Origin: Streptomyces sp. LaPpAH-108
GTDB taxonomy: Bacteria > Actinomycetota > Actinomycetes > Streptomycetales > Streptomycetaceae
DNA length: 64,000 nt
NCBI RefSeq assembly: GCF_000373625.1
Contig: NZ_KB891993.1
Span: 310,001-374,000, forward strand
Direction: 5' to 3'
Shown: positions 16,497 to 29,398 of the stretch, piece by piece
Position numbering within the stretch: position 1 is the first letter of the stretch
How the letters are laid out: every line of letters starts with the position of its first letter
Notes under the pieces: generated by a model
Told to the model about the DNA's origin: nothing
What the model saw: the letters and a program-made list of their open reading frames with translations, nothing else
Databases searched by the model: none
Translations under genes and position numbers: made by a program

Positions 16497-17174
16497 ATGC
16501 GCAATCCGCGACCCCTGCTCCGCACCGGTCTGTCCCTGGCGGGCGCCGCCGCGCTGCCGGTGCTGTGCGCCGGTCCGTCCGCCGCCGTATCGGGCATCTC
16601 CGTGAGCGCCAACGGCTCCATAGTCTCGGTGGTCACCAGCGCCTGCGCCCAGACCAACGGCAGTTGGGGCACGGCCTCGCTGCTCGTCAGGGGGCAGACG
16701 AGTTTCGACCAGGGGGTGCGGTCGGCGCTGTCGGGCACGGCCACCAGCCAGTCCGCGGCCTGGTCGGGGGTCGGCCCGGGGACGTACACGGTGATGGTGA
16801 TCTGCTCCAGCGGGGCGGCTGCGGGCACCCAGACCATCACGGTGGGGGCGGCGTCCGCACCCACGATCTCCGCGACCTCCCGGCCCTCGGCAACGCCGTC
16901 CCGGAGTACGGCGACCCCTTCGCGCACGGCGGCAACTCCCTCCCGCAGCGCGGCGACGCCGTCCGGCGGCACGTCAACTCCCGCGCGCGGTACGGCGACA
17001 CCCTCCCGCGCCGCTGTGACGCCCTCCCGTGGAGTGGCGGGCGGACTCGGCGGTGCGGTGAGCGACTACGGCCCCGTCACCCTGGGCATCGGCGCGGGCC
17101 TCGCGGGCTCGGGGATCATCGCGGCGGCCTGGTTCCTGCGCCGCCCGAAGCCGCGTCGGCGGTACTGGTACTGA
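16497..17174 (+). CDS. Secreted, membrane-anchored protein with Thr/Pro/Ser repeat stalk
   Basis: A 225-residue protein of unknown function. A signal peptide is followed by a small extracytoplasmic domain (about residues 30-120) with two cysteines in positions that could form a disulfide (SACAQ, VICSS). About 60 residues built on the hexapeptide-like unit ATPSR(S/T) follow, then a membrane helix (LGIGAGLAGSGIIAAAWFL) and a basic tail. The topology is N-out with a C-terminal anchor; no sortase signal is seen. The stalk is coded by degenerate repeats. It stands alone, 190 nt after the FN3 gene. Confidence 0.75.
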   Translation: MRNPRPLLRTGLSLAGAAALPVLCAGPSAAVSGISVSANGSIVSVVTSACAQTNGSWGTASLLVRGQTSFDQGVRSALSGTATSQSAAWSGVGPGTYTVMVICSSGAAAGTQTITVGAASAPTISATSRPSATPSRSTATPSRTAATPSRSAATPSGGTSTPARGTATPSRAAVTPSRGVAGGLGGAVSDYGPVTLGIGAGLAGSGIIAAAWFLRRPKPRRRYWY

Positions 17175-17233
17175 CCGGACGGCCCGGAGACAGCCCGAGG
17201 ACGACCCGGAGATGTCCCGGGGACACCGCACCC

Positions 17234-17797
17234 TCAGTCCGCCGCATCCCCCGCCCGCTCGCCCGACAGCGCCGCGACCTCCTCCAGCGCCCCGGAGAGC
17301 CACCCGGTCCAGAAGGTCTCCAGGTCGATCCCCGCGCGCAGCACCAGATGCCGCAGCCGGTCCTCGGGGGTGTCCCGGCCCGGCGGGAAATCGCGCCGTT
17401 CGATCTCCTCGTACTCCGCCAACTGCCGCCGGTGCAGCTCCAGATGGCGGTGCAGGTCGGCTTCGAGGCCCGCTGTGCCGACGACCGCCGCCGCCCGGAG
17501 CCGCAGCAGCAGGGTGTCCCGCAGGGGCTTCGGGTCCTGGGCGGCGGCGGTCCAGCGGGCGAGTTCTCCGCGGCCCGCGGGCAGGACCTCGTAGCTCTTC
17601 TTCTGCCCACGGGCCGGCTGCGCGGCGGGCAGCTCGCGGATGAACCCCTCGGCCTCCAGTTTGCCCAGCTCACGGTAGATCTGCTGATGCGTCGCGGACC
17701 AGAAGTAGCCGATCGACTTGTCGAAGCGGCGGGTCAGTTCCAGGCCGGACGACGGCTTCTCCAGCAGGGCGGTGAGGATGGCGTGCGGGAGTGACAT
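17234..17797 (-). CDS. PadR family transcriptional regulator
   Basis: A 187-residue regulator with the PadR winged helix (SLPHAILTALLEKPSSGLEL, HQQIYRELGKLEAEGF) and a C-terminal Vir-type helical dimerisation domain. The ATG at 17797 has AGGA seven bases upstream; another ATG at 17806 lacks one. It lies 25 nt downstream of the FadH-like reductase gene in the same direction, probably in the same transcript. PadR repressors often autoregulate through inverted repeats, and the palindrome upstream of fadH is the natural candidate site. Confidence 0.88.
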   Translation of the reverse strand: MSLPHAILTALLEKPSSGLELTRRFDKSIGYFWSATHQQIYRELGKLEAEGFIRELPAAQPARGQKKSYEVLPAGRGELARWTAAAQDPKPLRDTLLLRLRAAAVVGTAGLEADLHRHLELHRRQLAEYEEIERRDFPPGRDTPEDRLRHLVLRAGIDLETFWTGWLSGALEEVAALSGERAGDAAD

Positions 17798-17822
17798 GGG
17801 GCTCATCCTAGGGAGACACCCC

Positions 17823-20383
<2,561 letters not shown>

Positions 20384-20416
20384 ACCGGCCGGGGCGTACG
20401 GGGGCTTCGGTCCGCG

Positions 20417-20788
20417 TCAGCGGCTTTCCAGGCGCAGATGGAGTTCGCGTTCCTGGTCGCCGGAGGCGGTGCCGGTCTCGTGGACGGTGAAGATGTCGTC
20501 GAGGGTGTGGCGGAACCGGTCCACCGCCCAGTAGCCGCCCTGCACGTCCGCGAGGACGGACGCGTCGAGCCGGGCGGGCTCGCAGCCCTCGCGGGCCTCG
20601 GTGACGACATAGGTGCCGAGCCACACCATCGGGCGGGTCTCGTGCAGTTGCTGCGGGACCTCGCCCGTGTCCCGGTCGGAGGCGAAGCAGGCGCTCAGTA
20701 CGTCGAAGACCACCCGGGCGTCCTCCTTGGAGCATCCGCTGATCTCCACCGAGACGCTTTCCGGGTGCGACGGCTCCGGATTGCTCAT
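20417..20788 (-). CDS. Hypothetical protein, 123 residues
   Basis: I do not recognise this family. The product is soluble, acidic and without a signal peptide or membrane helix. It starts with a conserved-looking strand (VSVEISGCSKEDARVVFDVL) that resembles a ferredoxin-like or ACT-like beta-alpha unit, followed by CFASDRD and YVVTEAREGCE. The start at 20788 follows AAAGGAG. It is flanked by terminators on both sides, so it is a single-gene unit. Confidence 0.65.
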   Translation of the reverse strand: MSNPEPSHPESVSVEISGCSKEDARVVFDVLSACFASDRDTGEVPQQLHETRPMVWLGTYVVTEAREGCEPARLDASVLADVQGGYWAVDRFRHTLDDIFTVHETGTASGDQERELHLRLESR

Positions 20789-20867
20789 GACCGCTCCTTT
20801 CCCTGGCCGTGCCGCCGGACGGGTACCCCGGGGGACGCGGCCCACGCACGGGAGACGGGCGACGGAA

Positions 20868-20910
20868 GGGCACGGCCGCCTCGCCCCGTCCGGGGGAGGC
20901 GGCCGTGCCC
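20868..20910 (-). terminator. Hairpin terminator after the TTA-containing secreted protein gene
   Basis: Perfect 15-bp stem GGGCACGGCCGCCTC (20868-20882) with 20896-20910 and a 13-nt loop. It lies 30 nt beyond the stop codon of the minus-strand gene. Confidence 0.8.
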
Positions 20911-20940
20911 GGTGCGGCCGTCAGCCGCGTGGGAGCACGG

Positions 20941-21819
20941 TCAGCCGCGCGTGAACTTGTACGTCTTGCTGTCCGTCAGCACGCAGAACCCGGGCGACAT
21001 CACGATCACCCGCAGGGTGCCGGTGCGGCGGTCGTAGTCGATGCCCTCGGCCTCGAAGTTCCCGGAGCAGGAGCTGCGCAGGGGCAGCTGGCGCAGGGCC
21101 GTGACGTGCCCGGAGACATTGCCGCTGCCGCTGGGCTGCGCCGACAGGTCGATCTGGAGCAGCGGCTTGGTCATGCCGAACAGCGAGCCCTCCGGATCGT
21201 CGGAGGAGCACAGCAGCGTGGTCGGGCCCGAGAAGTCGCAGCCCTGCACGTCACGCACCGGGTGGTCCAGCTGGACCGTGGAGGCGAGCGGCAGGTCGGC
21301 CGAGGGCGAGGTGGAGGCGTTGATGCCGGGGGTGGGGAAGACCAGGAGGCGGTTCATCGTGCCCCACTCCCCCGAGAGCATCCACTGGCCGTCGGGCGAG
21401 ATGGCGTCCCAGGAGTTGTTGATGGCCTCGCCGGGGGCCAGCGTGTGGACGTACTCCGACCAGGCGCCGCCGGGTGCCTGCACCCGGTACATCTTGGAGT
21501 TGCCGGAGTCCCGCTGGTAGGGCTCGATGGAGTAGCCGTTGTACGAGGCGTCCGGGTCGCCGACGTGGTTCCAGCCCCGGGTCGACAGACCCAGCGGGAT
21601 GGTGCCGATGCCGGTGTAGTGGTTGGGGCTGTTCGCCGGGACCTCGACGGAGGTCAGACCCTGGCTCTCGGTCAGCGGGTCGGCGCGGTCGGAACCGGTC
21701 TCGGTCCAGGTGTCCGCCGCCGAGGCGGGGGTGGCGCCGAGGGTCATGACGGCGGCGGTGGCGAGGGTGACGAGGCCGGTGACTAACGCTTGACAGCGCA
21801 GCCGGGCGGGCGCGGGCAT
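20941..21819 (-). CDS. Secreted protein of unknown function with an early TTA codon
   Basis: A 292-residue protein with a clear signal peptide ending near ATPASA|AD. The mature part looks like a beta-rich, possibly beta-propeller fold (DASYNGYSIEPY, SWDAISPDGQWMLSGEWG, GIDYDRRTGTLRVIV) with two cysteine pairs that could form disulfides. No catalytic motif is recognised. The start at 21819 follows AAGGAG. Codon 11 is TTA (complement 21784-21786), a codon read only by the bldA tRNA in Streptomyces, so expression may be tied to development. It is monocistronic. Confidence 0.78.
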   Translation of the reverse strand: MPAPARLRCQALVTGLVTLATAAVMTLGATPASAADTWTETGSDRADPLTESQGLTSVEVPANSPNHYTGIGTIPLGLSTRGWNHVGDPDASYNGYSIEPYQRDSGNSKMYRVQAPGGAWSEYVHTLAPGEAINNSWDAISPDGQWMLSGEWGTMNRLLVFPTPGINASTSPSADLPLASTVQLDHPVRDVQGCDFSGPTTLLCSSDDPEGSLFGMTKPLLQIDLSAQPSGSGNVSGHVTALRQLPLRSSCSGNFEAEGIDYDRRTGTLRVIVMSPGFCVLTDSKTYKFTRG

Positions 21820-22144
21820 GGGCCGACTCCTTGAAAAAATAAGGGGGGTGGGACATTCGGTCGGCGGACAGTCTGGCCCGGCCGCACGGGCATGTACATA
21901 CCAATCAGGGAACGTGGTGTGAACAACGGGGTGTGACATACGTCGCCACGGGAGACGATCGCGGTCCGCCGTGTCCCGGCCGCGGTGGCGCCGGTGTCCG
22001 GGGCGCCGACGTTCGCGCGGCCCCGTGTTGAGGGATGGTGGAGTCAGAACGGCCACGGCGGCGGAGAGTCGATGTGCACGGTGGAGCATGGGGAGCCGGC
22101 CCGGTGACGGCGTGCCGGGCGGACGGGCGAAGGCGGTGCGTGGG
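21820..22144. other. Divergent intergenic region, no gene seen
   Basis: It contains the leader of the minus-strand secreted protein, with RBS AAGGAG next to an A-rich run (21832-21842), and the upstream region of the plus-strand PAS/GAF phosphatase. No convincing operator or small ORF was found. Confidence 0.5.
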
Positions 22145-24223
22145 ATGAGTACGGCCGGGACCGGCGCGCTGGACGGCGGCGAGCCCGAGCGGGGCCCCGA
22201 GCGCCCCGGCGGGCTCCTCGACGTGCTCGGCGTGGCCTCGGTGGTCCTGGACCCCAGCGGGCGGATCGTGCTGTGGAGCCCGCAGGCGGAAGCGCTGTTC
22301 GGCTACACGGCGCACGAGGCGCTGGGCCAGTACGCGGCCCGCCTGATGGTGCACGAACGCCATCTGGAACTGGTCATCGAGCTGTTCGCCACCGTGATGA
22401 GCACCGGGCAGAGCTGGGCGGGCGGCTTCCCGATCCGCCACAAGGACGGCAGCACCCGGCTGGTGGAGTTCCGCAACATGCGGCTCCTCAATGACCGGGG
22501 CGATGTGTACGCGCTGGGGCTGGCCGCCGATCAGTCGACCGTACGGCGCCTCGAACAGGACGTGGCGCTCTCCGAGCGGATGGTGCACCAGTCGCCGATC
22601 GGGCTCGCCGTACTGGACACGGGGCTGCGGTTCGTCTCGGTCAACCCGTCCTTCGCTCAGCTCAGCGGCCTCGCGGCCGAGCGCCACAAGGGGCGTACGC
22701 CGCGCGAGGTGCTGCCGCTGCTGGACCCCGAGACCCTGGAGGAGACGGCACGCGGGGTGCTCGGCACGGGCGAGCCGGTGATCGACCGCAGCGTCATCGG
22801 CCGCACCCCGGCCGACCCGGACGCGGACCACACCTGGGCCCTGTCGCTGTACCGCCTGGAGGACTCCAGCGGCAATGTCCTCGGCGTCGCCCTCTCCCTG
22901 GACGACATCACCGCGCAGCATCGCGCGTTCGTGCAGGTGGAGGCGGCGCGGCGCAGGCTCGCGGTGATCGCGGACGCGACCTCCCGGATCGGTACGACGC
23001 TGGAGCTGGAGCGCACGGCCTGCGAGCTGGCGGAGGTCGCGGTGCCGGTGCTGGCCGACGTGGCCGCCGTCGACCTGCTGGACGCGGTGCTCGACGGACG
23101 CCGCAGCACGCTCACCCCCACCCAGACGGCCGTGATCCGGGCCCTCGCGTTGCGCCCGGAGGACGGCGGCGACGCGGTACGGGCCGCCGACACCCCGGGC
23201 GGGATCGCCCGGTACGCGCCGGACCGGCTGGTCACCGAGTGCGTCCGCACCGGCGAGGTGGTGCTGGTGCGGGCCGTGACCGAGGAGGACCTGCCGCGCA
23301 TCGCCCGTTCGGCCGAAGCGGCCGGGCTGCTGCGGCGGGCGGGGCTGCACTCGTATCTCGCGGTGCCGCTGATCGCCCGGGGCGAGGTGCTGGGCGCGCT
23401 GGATCTGAAGCGCACGAGCAATCCGGTGCCGTTCGACGAGGACGACGTGCTGCTGGCCCGGGAGCTGGCGGCGCGGGCCGCGGTGCAGATCGACAACGCC
23501 CGCTGGTACCAGAACGCCCGCAACACCGCGCTCGCCCTCCAGCGCAGCCTGCTGCCGAGCAGCCCGCCGGAGACGACCGGCCTGGCGGTGGCCTCGCGCT
23601 ACCAGCCCGCGGGCGCGGCCGGGGAGGTCGGCGGCGACTGGTTCGACGTCATCCCGGTGGCGGGCGGCAAGACCGCGCTGGTCGTCGGTGACGTGATGGG
23701 CAGCGGCATCAACGCCGCCGCCACCATGGGCCTGCTGCGCACCGCGACGATCACGCTGGCCTCCCTGGACCTGGACCCGGCGGCCCTGCTGGAGCGCCTG
23801 GACAAGGCCACCTCGGCGCTGGACGACTCCATCGCCACCTGCGTGTACGCCGTCTACGACCCGAAGCTGCGCCAGTGCCGGATCGCCTCCGCGGGGCATC
23901 TGCCCCCGGTGCGGGTACGGCCCGGACACCCGCCGGAACTGCTCCGCCTGCCCACGGGGGTGCCGCTCGGGGTCGGCGACGTGGGCTTCTCCGCCGTGAC
24001 GGTCTCCTTCGAGCCCGGGGACGAGCTGGTCCTCTACACCGACGGCCTGGTGGAGACCCGCGCCCACTCCCTGGACGAACGGCTCGACCTGCTGCTCTCC
24101 CTGCTGGACACCCCGGGCCGCCCCCTGGAGGAGGTCTGCGATCTCCTCCTGGACCGGTTGTACGACGCGGAGAGCCACGACGATGTGGCGGTGCTGATCG
24201 CCCGGGCGGCGGAGCTGCCGTGA
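22145..24223 (+). CDS. PAS-PAS-GAF-SpoIIE sensor phosphatase
   Basis: A 692-residue soluble signalling protein. It has PAS domains at about residues 20-135 and 145-265, a GAF domain at about 285-450, and a C-terminal SpoIIE/PP2C phosphatase with VGGDWFDVI, VGDVMGSGINAA and LYTDGLVETR. Such multidomain phosphatases, common in Streptomyces, sense redox state, light or small ligands through PAS/GAF and act on anti-anti-sigma factors. No serine kinase or STAS gene is adjacent. The ATG at 22145 begins the conserved sequence; the RBS is weak, so an upstream start is possible. Confidence 0.87.
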   Translation: MSTAGTGALDGGEPERGPERPGGLLDVLGVASVVLDPSGRIVLWSPQAEALFGYTAHEALGQYAARLMVHERHLELVIELFATVMSTGQSWAGGFPIRHKDGSTRLVEFRNMRLLNDRGDVYALGLAADQSTVRRLEQDVALSERMVHQSPIGLAVLDTGLRFVSVNPSFAQLSGLAAERHKGRTPREVLPLLDPETLEETARGVLGTGEPVIDRSVIGRTPADPDADHTWALSLYRLEDSSGNVLGVALSLDDITAQHRAFVQVEAARRRLAVIADATSRIGTTLELERTACELAEVAVPVLADVAAVDLLDAVLDGRRSTLTPTQTAVIRALALRPEDGGDAVRAADTPGGIARYAPDRLVTECVRTGEVVLVRAVTEEDLPRIARSAEAAGLLRRAGLHSYLAVPLIARGEVLGALDLKRTSNPVPFDEDDVLLARELAARAAVQIDNARWYQNARNTALALQRSLLPSSPPETTGLAVASRYQPAGAAGEVGGDWFDVIPVAGGKTALVVGDVMGSGINAAATMGLLRTATITLASLDLDPAALLERLDKATSALDDSIATCVYAVYDPKLRQCRIASAGHLPPVRVRPGHPPELLRLPTGVPLGVGDVGFSAVTVSFEPGDELVLYTDGLVETRAHSLDERLDLLLSLLDTPGRPLEEVCDLLLDRLYDAESHDDVAVLIARAAELP

Positions 24224-24281
24224 GGGGGCGCAGGGGGGTGAGGGTGCCGGTGCCGGTGCCGGTGCGGGTGGCCGGGGTGGC

Positions 24282-25361
24282 TCAGACGGCCACCGTCTCC
24301 TCGGTCTCTTCCTCGGCCTCCTGGTCGGCCGTCCGCTCGGCCTTCTCCGGGGCGGCGGGGGCGGTGCGCGGCTCGGTGGCCGGGGTCAGGGCGGCACGGG
24401 AGCGTTCCCAGGCGCCCGCGATCGCGGTGACGGCGAGGCCGACGGCGAGCCAGGCCACGAGGGTCCACACGGTGCGGCCGAGGCCGTCGTCGCCGAAGTA
24501 GAGCAGCGAGCGGACGCCCTCCACGAACCCGGCGCCGTTCCAGAAGGCGTGCAGGGAGCCGAAGAAGCCGTTCTGCAGCTCGGGCCGGAAGAGACCGCCG
24601 GAGCTGGTGAAGTTCAGCATCACGAACAGCACCATCATGGTCAGCGTGGTCCAGCGCTTGAGGAAGGTGTGCAGGCCGACGCCGATCAGCAGGATGCCCG
24701 CCGAGTAGAGCCAGGCCAGCCCCCACACCGCGCCGAGCGCGTGATGGGCGAGGTGGAAGACCGGCCCGGCGAGCAGGGCGCCGATCCCGGCGACCACGGC
24801 GGACACCCCGACCGCGAGCAGCGCGCGTATCCGCATCGGCAGCGCGGCACCGGCGGCGCCGATGGCGGCGACCGAGGCGTAGGAGCCGATGCTGACCGCG
24901 ATCAGCAGGAAGAACAGGCCCTGTCCGGTGGGGTCGTCCTGGACGGGCGGGGCCACGTCGGTGACCTTGAGCGGGGCGCCTTCCTGGGCGGCGACCGGCG
25001 TGAAGACCTTTTCCACAGCGGTGGCACCCATGTCGGAGGCGGCGCTCGCCACCAGCAGCTCGGGGGTATGTGCGCTGGGCACATAGGCGCCGGTGACATG
25101 CCGGGACGTCAGCAGGGAGACGGCGGTGGCGCGGTCGGGAACGGTGCGCACATCGAGCTTGTCCCCCGCGGCGTCCTTGACCGTCTGGGCGAACACGGCG
25201 GTGCGCGGCCCCGTCCCGACCACGGCGACCGGCAGATGGTGCGGCTCCGGGGTGACGAACGCACCCATGTAGGCCAGCCCCATGCCCAGGCACATCAGCA
25301 GGGGGGTGAGCAGATGTGTGAGCACATGGCGCAGGGCCGGTGACATCACCGGGGACTTCAT
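24282..25361 (-). CDS. ABC-2/YhgE-Pip-like membrane protein
   Basis: A 359-residue integral membrane protein. One N-terminal helix (LTHLLTPLLMCLGMGLAYMGAF) is followed by a long extracytoplasmic segment of about 120 residues, then five or six helices and a charged, Glu-rich cytoplasmic tail. This topology is that of ABC-2 permease-like and YhgE/Pip proteins; no ATPase is encoded nearby. It is divergent from a MarR regulator across a TTGTA-type operator, which suggests drug- or stress-inducible expression. Function is inferred only. Confidence 0.7.
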   Translation of the reverse strand: MKSPVMSPALRHVLTHLLTPLLMCLGMGLAYMGAFVTPEPHHLPVAVVGTGPRTAVFAQTVKDAAGDKLDVRTVPDRATAVSLLTSRHVTGAYVPSAHTPELLVASAASDMGATAVEKVFTPVAAQEGAPLKVTDVAPPVQDDPTGQGLFFLLIAVSIGSYASVAAIGAAGAALPMRIRALLAVGVSAVVAGIGALLAGPVFHLAHHALGAVWGLAWLYSAGILLIGVGLHTFLKRWTTLTMMVLFVMLNFTSSGGLFRPELQNGFFGSLHAFWNGAGFVEGVRSLLYFGDDGLGRTVWTLVAWLAVGLAVTAIAGAWERSRAALTPATEPRTAPAAPEKAERTADQEAEEETEETVAV

Positions 25362-25387
25362 CGGGTACGACCTCCGACAGTTGGCTT

Positions 25388-25420
25388 ATACAACCTTCGA
25401 TTCAAGTTGTACTATACAAC
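25388..25420. promoter_or_regulatory. MarR-type operator between the membrane protein and MarR genes
   Basis: GTTGTA-CTA-TACAAC (25406-25420) is a perfect 6-3-6 dyad, and a further TACAAC half-site lies at 25389-25394, giving three half-sites. It is placed between the two divergent starts (25361 and 25458), so the encoded MarR protein probably represses both genes. Confidence 0.75.
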
Positions 25421-25457
25421 GAGATGGCGTGGAAGGCATTCGGCGGAGGTGGACCCC

Positions 25458-25898
25458 ATGACGGCGGCGGAGACGGCGATGGAGACGATCCATCGCGAGA
25501 TGACGGCGTTCGCCCGTCGGGCCCGGGCATCGGCGGGCCGGATGCACCCCGAGCTGTCCCTCGTGTCGTACACCCTGCTCGGGCATCTGGAGGAGCGTGA
25601 CGGCTGCCGGGCGACCGATCTGGCCGCGCACTACGCCCTGGACAAGTCGACGGTGAGCCGTCAGGTCGCGGCGCTGGAGCGGGCCGGGCTGATCGAGCGG
25701 CGCCACGATCCCGAGGACAACCGGGTGCAGGTGCTGCATCTGACCGACGCGGGCCGGGAGATCCTGGCCCAGGTCACGAGCAGCCGCCGGGCCGCGTTCC
25801 GGGCCCGCCTCGCGGACTGGCCGGAGGACGACCTGATCCGCTTCGCGGCCTATCTGGAGCGGTACAACGCCGGGGCCTCGGGGGCCGGGACCGGCTGA
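25458..25898 (+). CDS. MarR family transcriptional regulator
   Basis: A 146-residue winged-helix regulator: TLLGHLEERDGCRATDLAAH, recognition helix DKSTVSRQVAALERAGLI and wing RRHDPEDNRVQVLHLT. The start at 25458 follows GGAGGTGGA. It probably controls itself and the divergent membrane protein through the TTGTA/TACAA operator. The ligand is unknown. Confidence 0.9.
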   Translation: MTAAETAMETIHREMTAFARRARASAGRMHPELSLVSYTLLGHLEERDGCRATDLAAHYALDKSTVSRQVAALERAGLIERRHDPEDNRVQVLHLTDAGREILAQVTSSRRAAFRARLADWPEDDLIRFAAYLERYNAGASGAGTG

Positions 25899-25985
25899 GG
25901 GCGGCCCCGGCGGAGGAGGCGGGGGGGGGCGGCCACGGCGGCTGCTGTCGGCTGTCGGCCGTACCGTTGGTGCCGCCGGTACCCG

Positions 25986-26786
25986 CTAGGCCACCGGAAC
26001 CCTCCGGTGCCCGGGCGCGCGGGCCGCACCGAACGTGGTGTGCAGGCGCAGCCGGAAGCCCAGGGACTCGTAGAGCCGGATGGCGGTCGTGTTCGCGGCG
26101 CCGGTGTGCAGGAAGGGCGTCTCGCCGCGGGCGCGGATGCCGTGCGCCACGGCGAGGATCAGCCGGGTGGCCAGGCCCTCGCCCCGGTGGGCCGGGTCGG
26201 TGCAGACCGCGCTGATCTCGGTCCAGCCCGGCGGGTGCAGCCGCTCCCCCGCCATGGCGATCAGCCTGCCGTCGCGGCGGATGCCCAGATAGGTGCCGAG
26301 TTCGATGGTGCGGGGCAGGAAGGGGCCGGGGCGGGTGCGCTCGACGAGGTCCAGCATCTCGGGCACGTCGGCCGGGCCGAGCCGTATCGCCTCGGGTTCG
26401 GGCGCGGTGACGAGCCCGTCGTCCACCAGCTGGACGCCCTCGATCCGGAAGGTGACCTCCCAGTCCTCCGGCACCTGGCCGCGGAAGCCGAGCAGCGGCA
26501 CCTCCGTGCCGGGTCCGGTCAGGGCGGCGGCGTCGGCCCAGTCGTCCGCGTCGGGTTCGTCGGGGAGCGCGAGCCACGGGGAGACGTCCGCCGGGTAGCG
26601 CAGGACCCGGCCGCGCCGCTCGGCGAAGTGGGCGTGCGGGCCGGTCAGGGCGGCGAGGGCGGGATGGTCGAGGACGCGCGGATCGCTGCCGGGCAGCGGG
26701 CCGGGGACCGGCTCCGGCCGGTCCGGACCGGCCGTCACCTCGGTCTCCCGGTCGCCGTGCCGCGTGGAGACGTACGCCTCGGGCAT
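25986..26786 (-). CDS. GNAT family N-acetyltransferase
   Basis: A 266-residue protein. The acetyl-CoA-binding GNAT core is in the C-terminal half (ISAVCTDPAHRGEGLATRLI and TAIRLYESLGFRLRL). The N-terminal 110 residues are a second, degenerate domain (HPALAALTGPHAHFAERRGRVLRYPADVSPWLAL), a layout seen in the FR47-like group. The substrate is unknown. It is transcribed alone, convergent with the MarR gene. Confidence 0.83.
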   Translation of the reverse strand: MPEAYVSTRHGDRETEVTAGPDRPEPVPGPLPGSDPRVLDHPALAALTGPHAHFAERRGRVLRYPADVSPWLALPDEPDADDWADAAALTGPGTEVPLLGFRGQVPEDWEVTFRIEGVQLVDDGLVTAPEPEAIRLGPADVPEMLDLVERTRPGPFLPRTIELGTYLGIRRDGRLIAMAGERLHPPGWTEISAVCTDPAHRGEGLATRLILAVAHGIRARGETPFLHTGAANTTAIRLYESLGFRLRLHTTFGAARAPGHRRVPVA

Positions 26787-27143
26787 CCTCTGTCCTCGCT
26801 TCCCTCGCACCGTGTCCGGCGCGACGGCGCCGGTAATCGCCCCAAGTGTGAACACCGGTGTCGCTATTCCCGTGGCCGCCCCGAGTTCACGGGACCGCAA
26901 TGATCGGGGCGTGGGGCGAACGATCGGCCCGGGGCGGAGGGCGACGGGTGGGCCGAACGGGGAAGGCCGAACGGCCCGTCTTCCGTGCGGACGGGAAGTC
27001 GCGACGCGCACGAGGAGCGAGGTGCGCCGTTCGGGGTACGAAACGGGTGGGAACGCTCGTGTGCGTACGCGGGCGGTGGCCGGCCGGTCCCCCGGCGCTC
27101 TCCGGGTCTCCGGCCGCGGCCCCGTCGCGGCGAGGAGGTGGAC
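26787..27143. other. Divergent intergenic region, no gene seen
   Basis: About 360 nt between the GNAT gene and the two-helix membrane protein gene. A short AT-richer stretch (26832-26875) likely holds promoters. Overlapping ORFs here show no RBS or domain. Only the RBS GAGGAGG (27132-27138) of the next gene is clear. Confidence 0.5.
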
Positions 27144-27728
27144 ATGCGTACCCGGGTGCGCGGTTGGCGGTGGCGGCGCAATCCGCTGCGGCGCCGGTCG
27201 GACGTGGTGGAGGCGTGGACGGTGCTGCTGGTCGCCGTCCTGCTGTGCGTGGTGGCGCCCCTGGCCGGAGTGGTCGCGGGCCTGCACGCCCACGACCTGG
27301 CCCAGTCCCGCGCCACCGCGCAGCGTGCCGAGCGGCACCAGGTGAGCGCCCAGGTGGTCGGGCCGGTCACCGACCGCTCGCCGCTGGTCCACCGTGACCG
27401 GGGACACACCTACAGCGCCGAGGTCCGCTGGACCGACCCGGAGGGCACGACCCGTACCGCTCAGGCCAGGGTGCCCGCCGGGACGCGCACCGAGGACAAG
27501 GTGACGGTGTGGTTCGACCGCCAGGGCCGCAGCGTGGCACCTCCGGCGAACGACGTGGCCGTCTGGCAGCACACCGTCACCGTGGGCCTGTGCGCTGCGG
27601 GCGGCACGATCGCCGTCGCCCTCCTGGCCCGCACCGTGGAGCGCCGCGTCGCCCTGCGGCGCCGTCTGGCCGAGTGGGACCGCGACTGGGCGCGCACGGG
27701 TCCGGAGTGGAGCCGGTTCCGGGCCTGA
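27144..27728 (+). CDS. Rv1733c-like two-helix membrane protein
   Basis: A 194-residue protein with an Arg-rich N-terminus, one membrane helix (about residues 25-48), an extracytoplasmic domain of about 90 residues with the pattern HTYSAEVRWTDPEGTTRTAQA, a second helix (about 142-163) and a basic C-terminus. This is the layout of the actinobacterial Rv1733c family, of unknown function. AGGAGG precedes the start. The family assignment rests on topology and remembered motifs. Confidence 0.75.
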   Translation: MRTRVRGWRWRRNPLRRRSDVVEAWTVLLVAVLLCVVAPLAGVVAGLHAHDLAQSRATAQRAERHQVSAQVVGPVTDRSPLVHRDRGHTYSAEVRWTDPEGTTRTAQARVPAGTRTEDKVTVWFDRQGRSVAPPANDVAVWQHTVTVGLCAAGGTIAVALLARTVERRVALRRRLAEWDRDWARTGPEWSRFRA

Positions 27729-27785
27729 GATCCGGTCCCCGGGCGGGAAGGCGCCCGCGCTCGAGACCTCTCCCCGGGCCCGGGA

Positions 27786-29315
<1,530 letters not shown>

Positions 29316-29398
29316 CTTCAGTCCAATCTCTCGCCTGAGGTTAAATGTATACCAGGTGCAGAAATCCTCTCGGGGCAACTCTCTGTTACGGTGGCGCC

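Noticed and set aside
21905..24178. 757-codon minus-strand frame opposite the PAS/GAF phosphatase
   Set aside because: Shadow frame caused by high GC; the plus strand has clear PAS, GAF and SpoIIE motifs.
29338..29356. Possible TetR operator GGTTAAATGTATACC
   Set aside because: The arms (GGTTA / ATACC) are not true inverted complements, and no better dyad was found between the monooxygenase and TetR genes.
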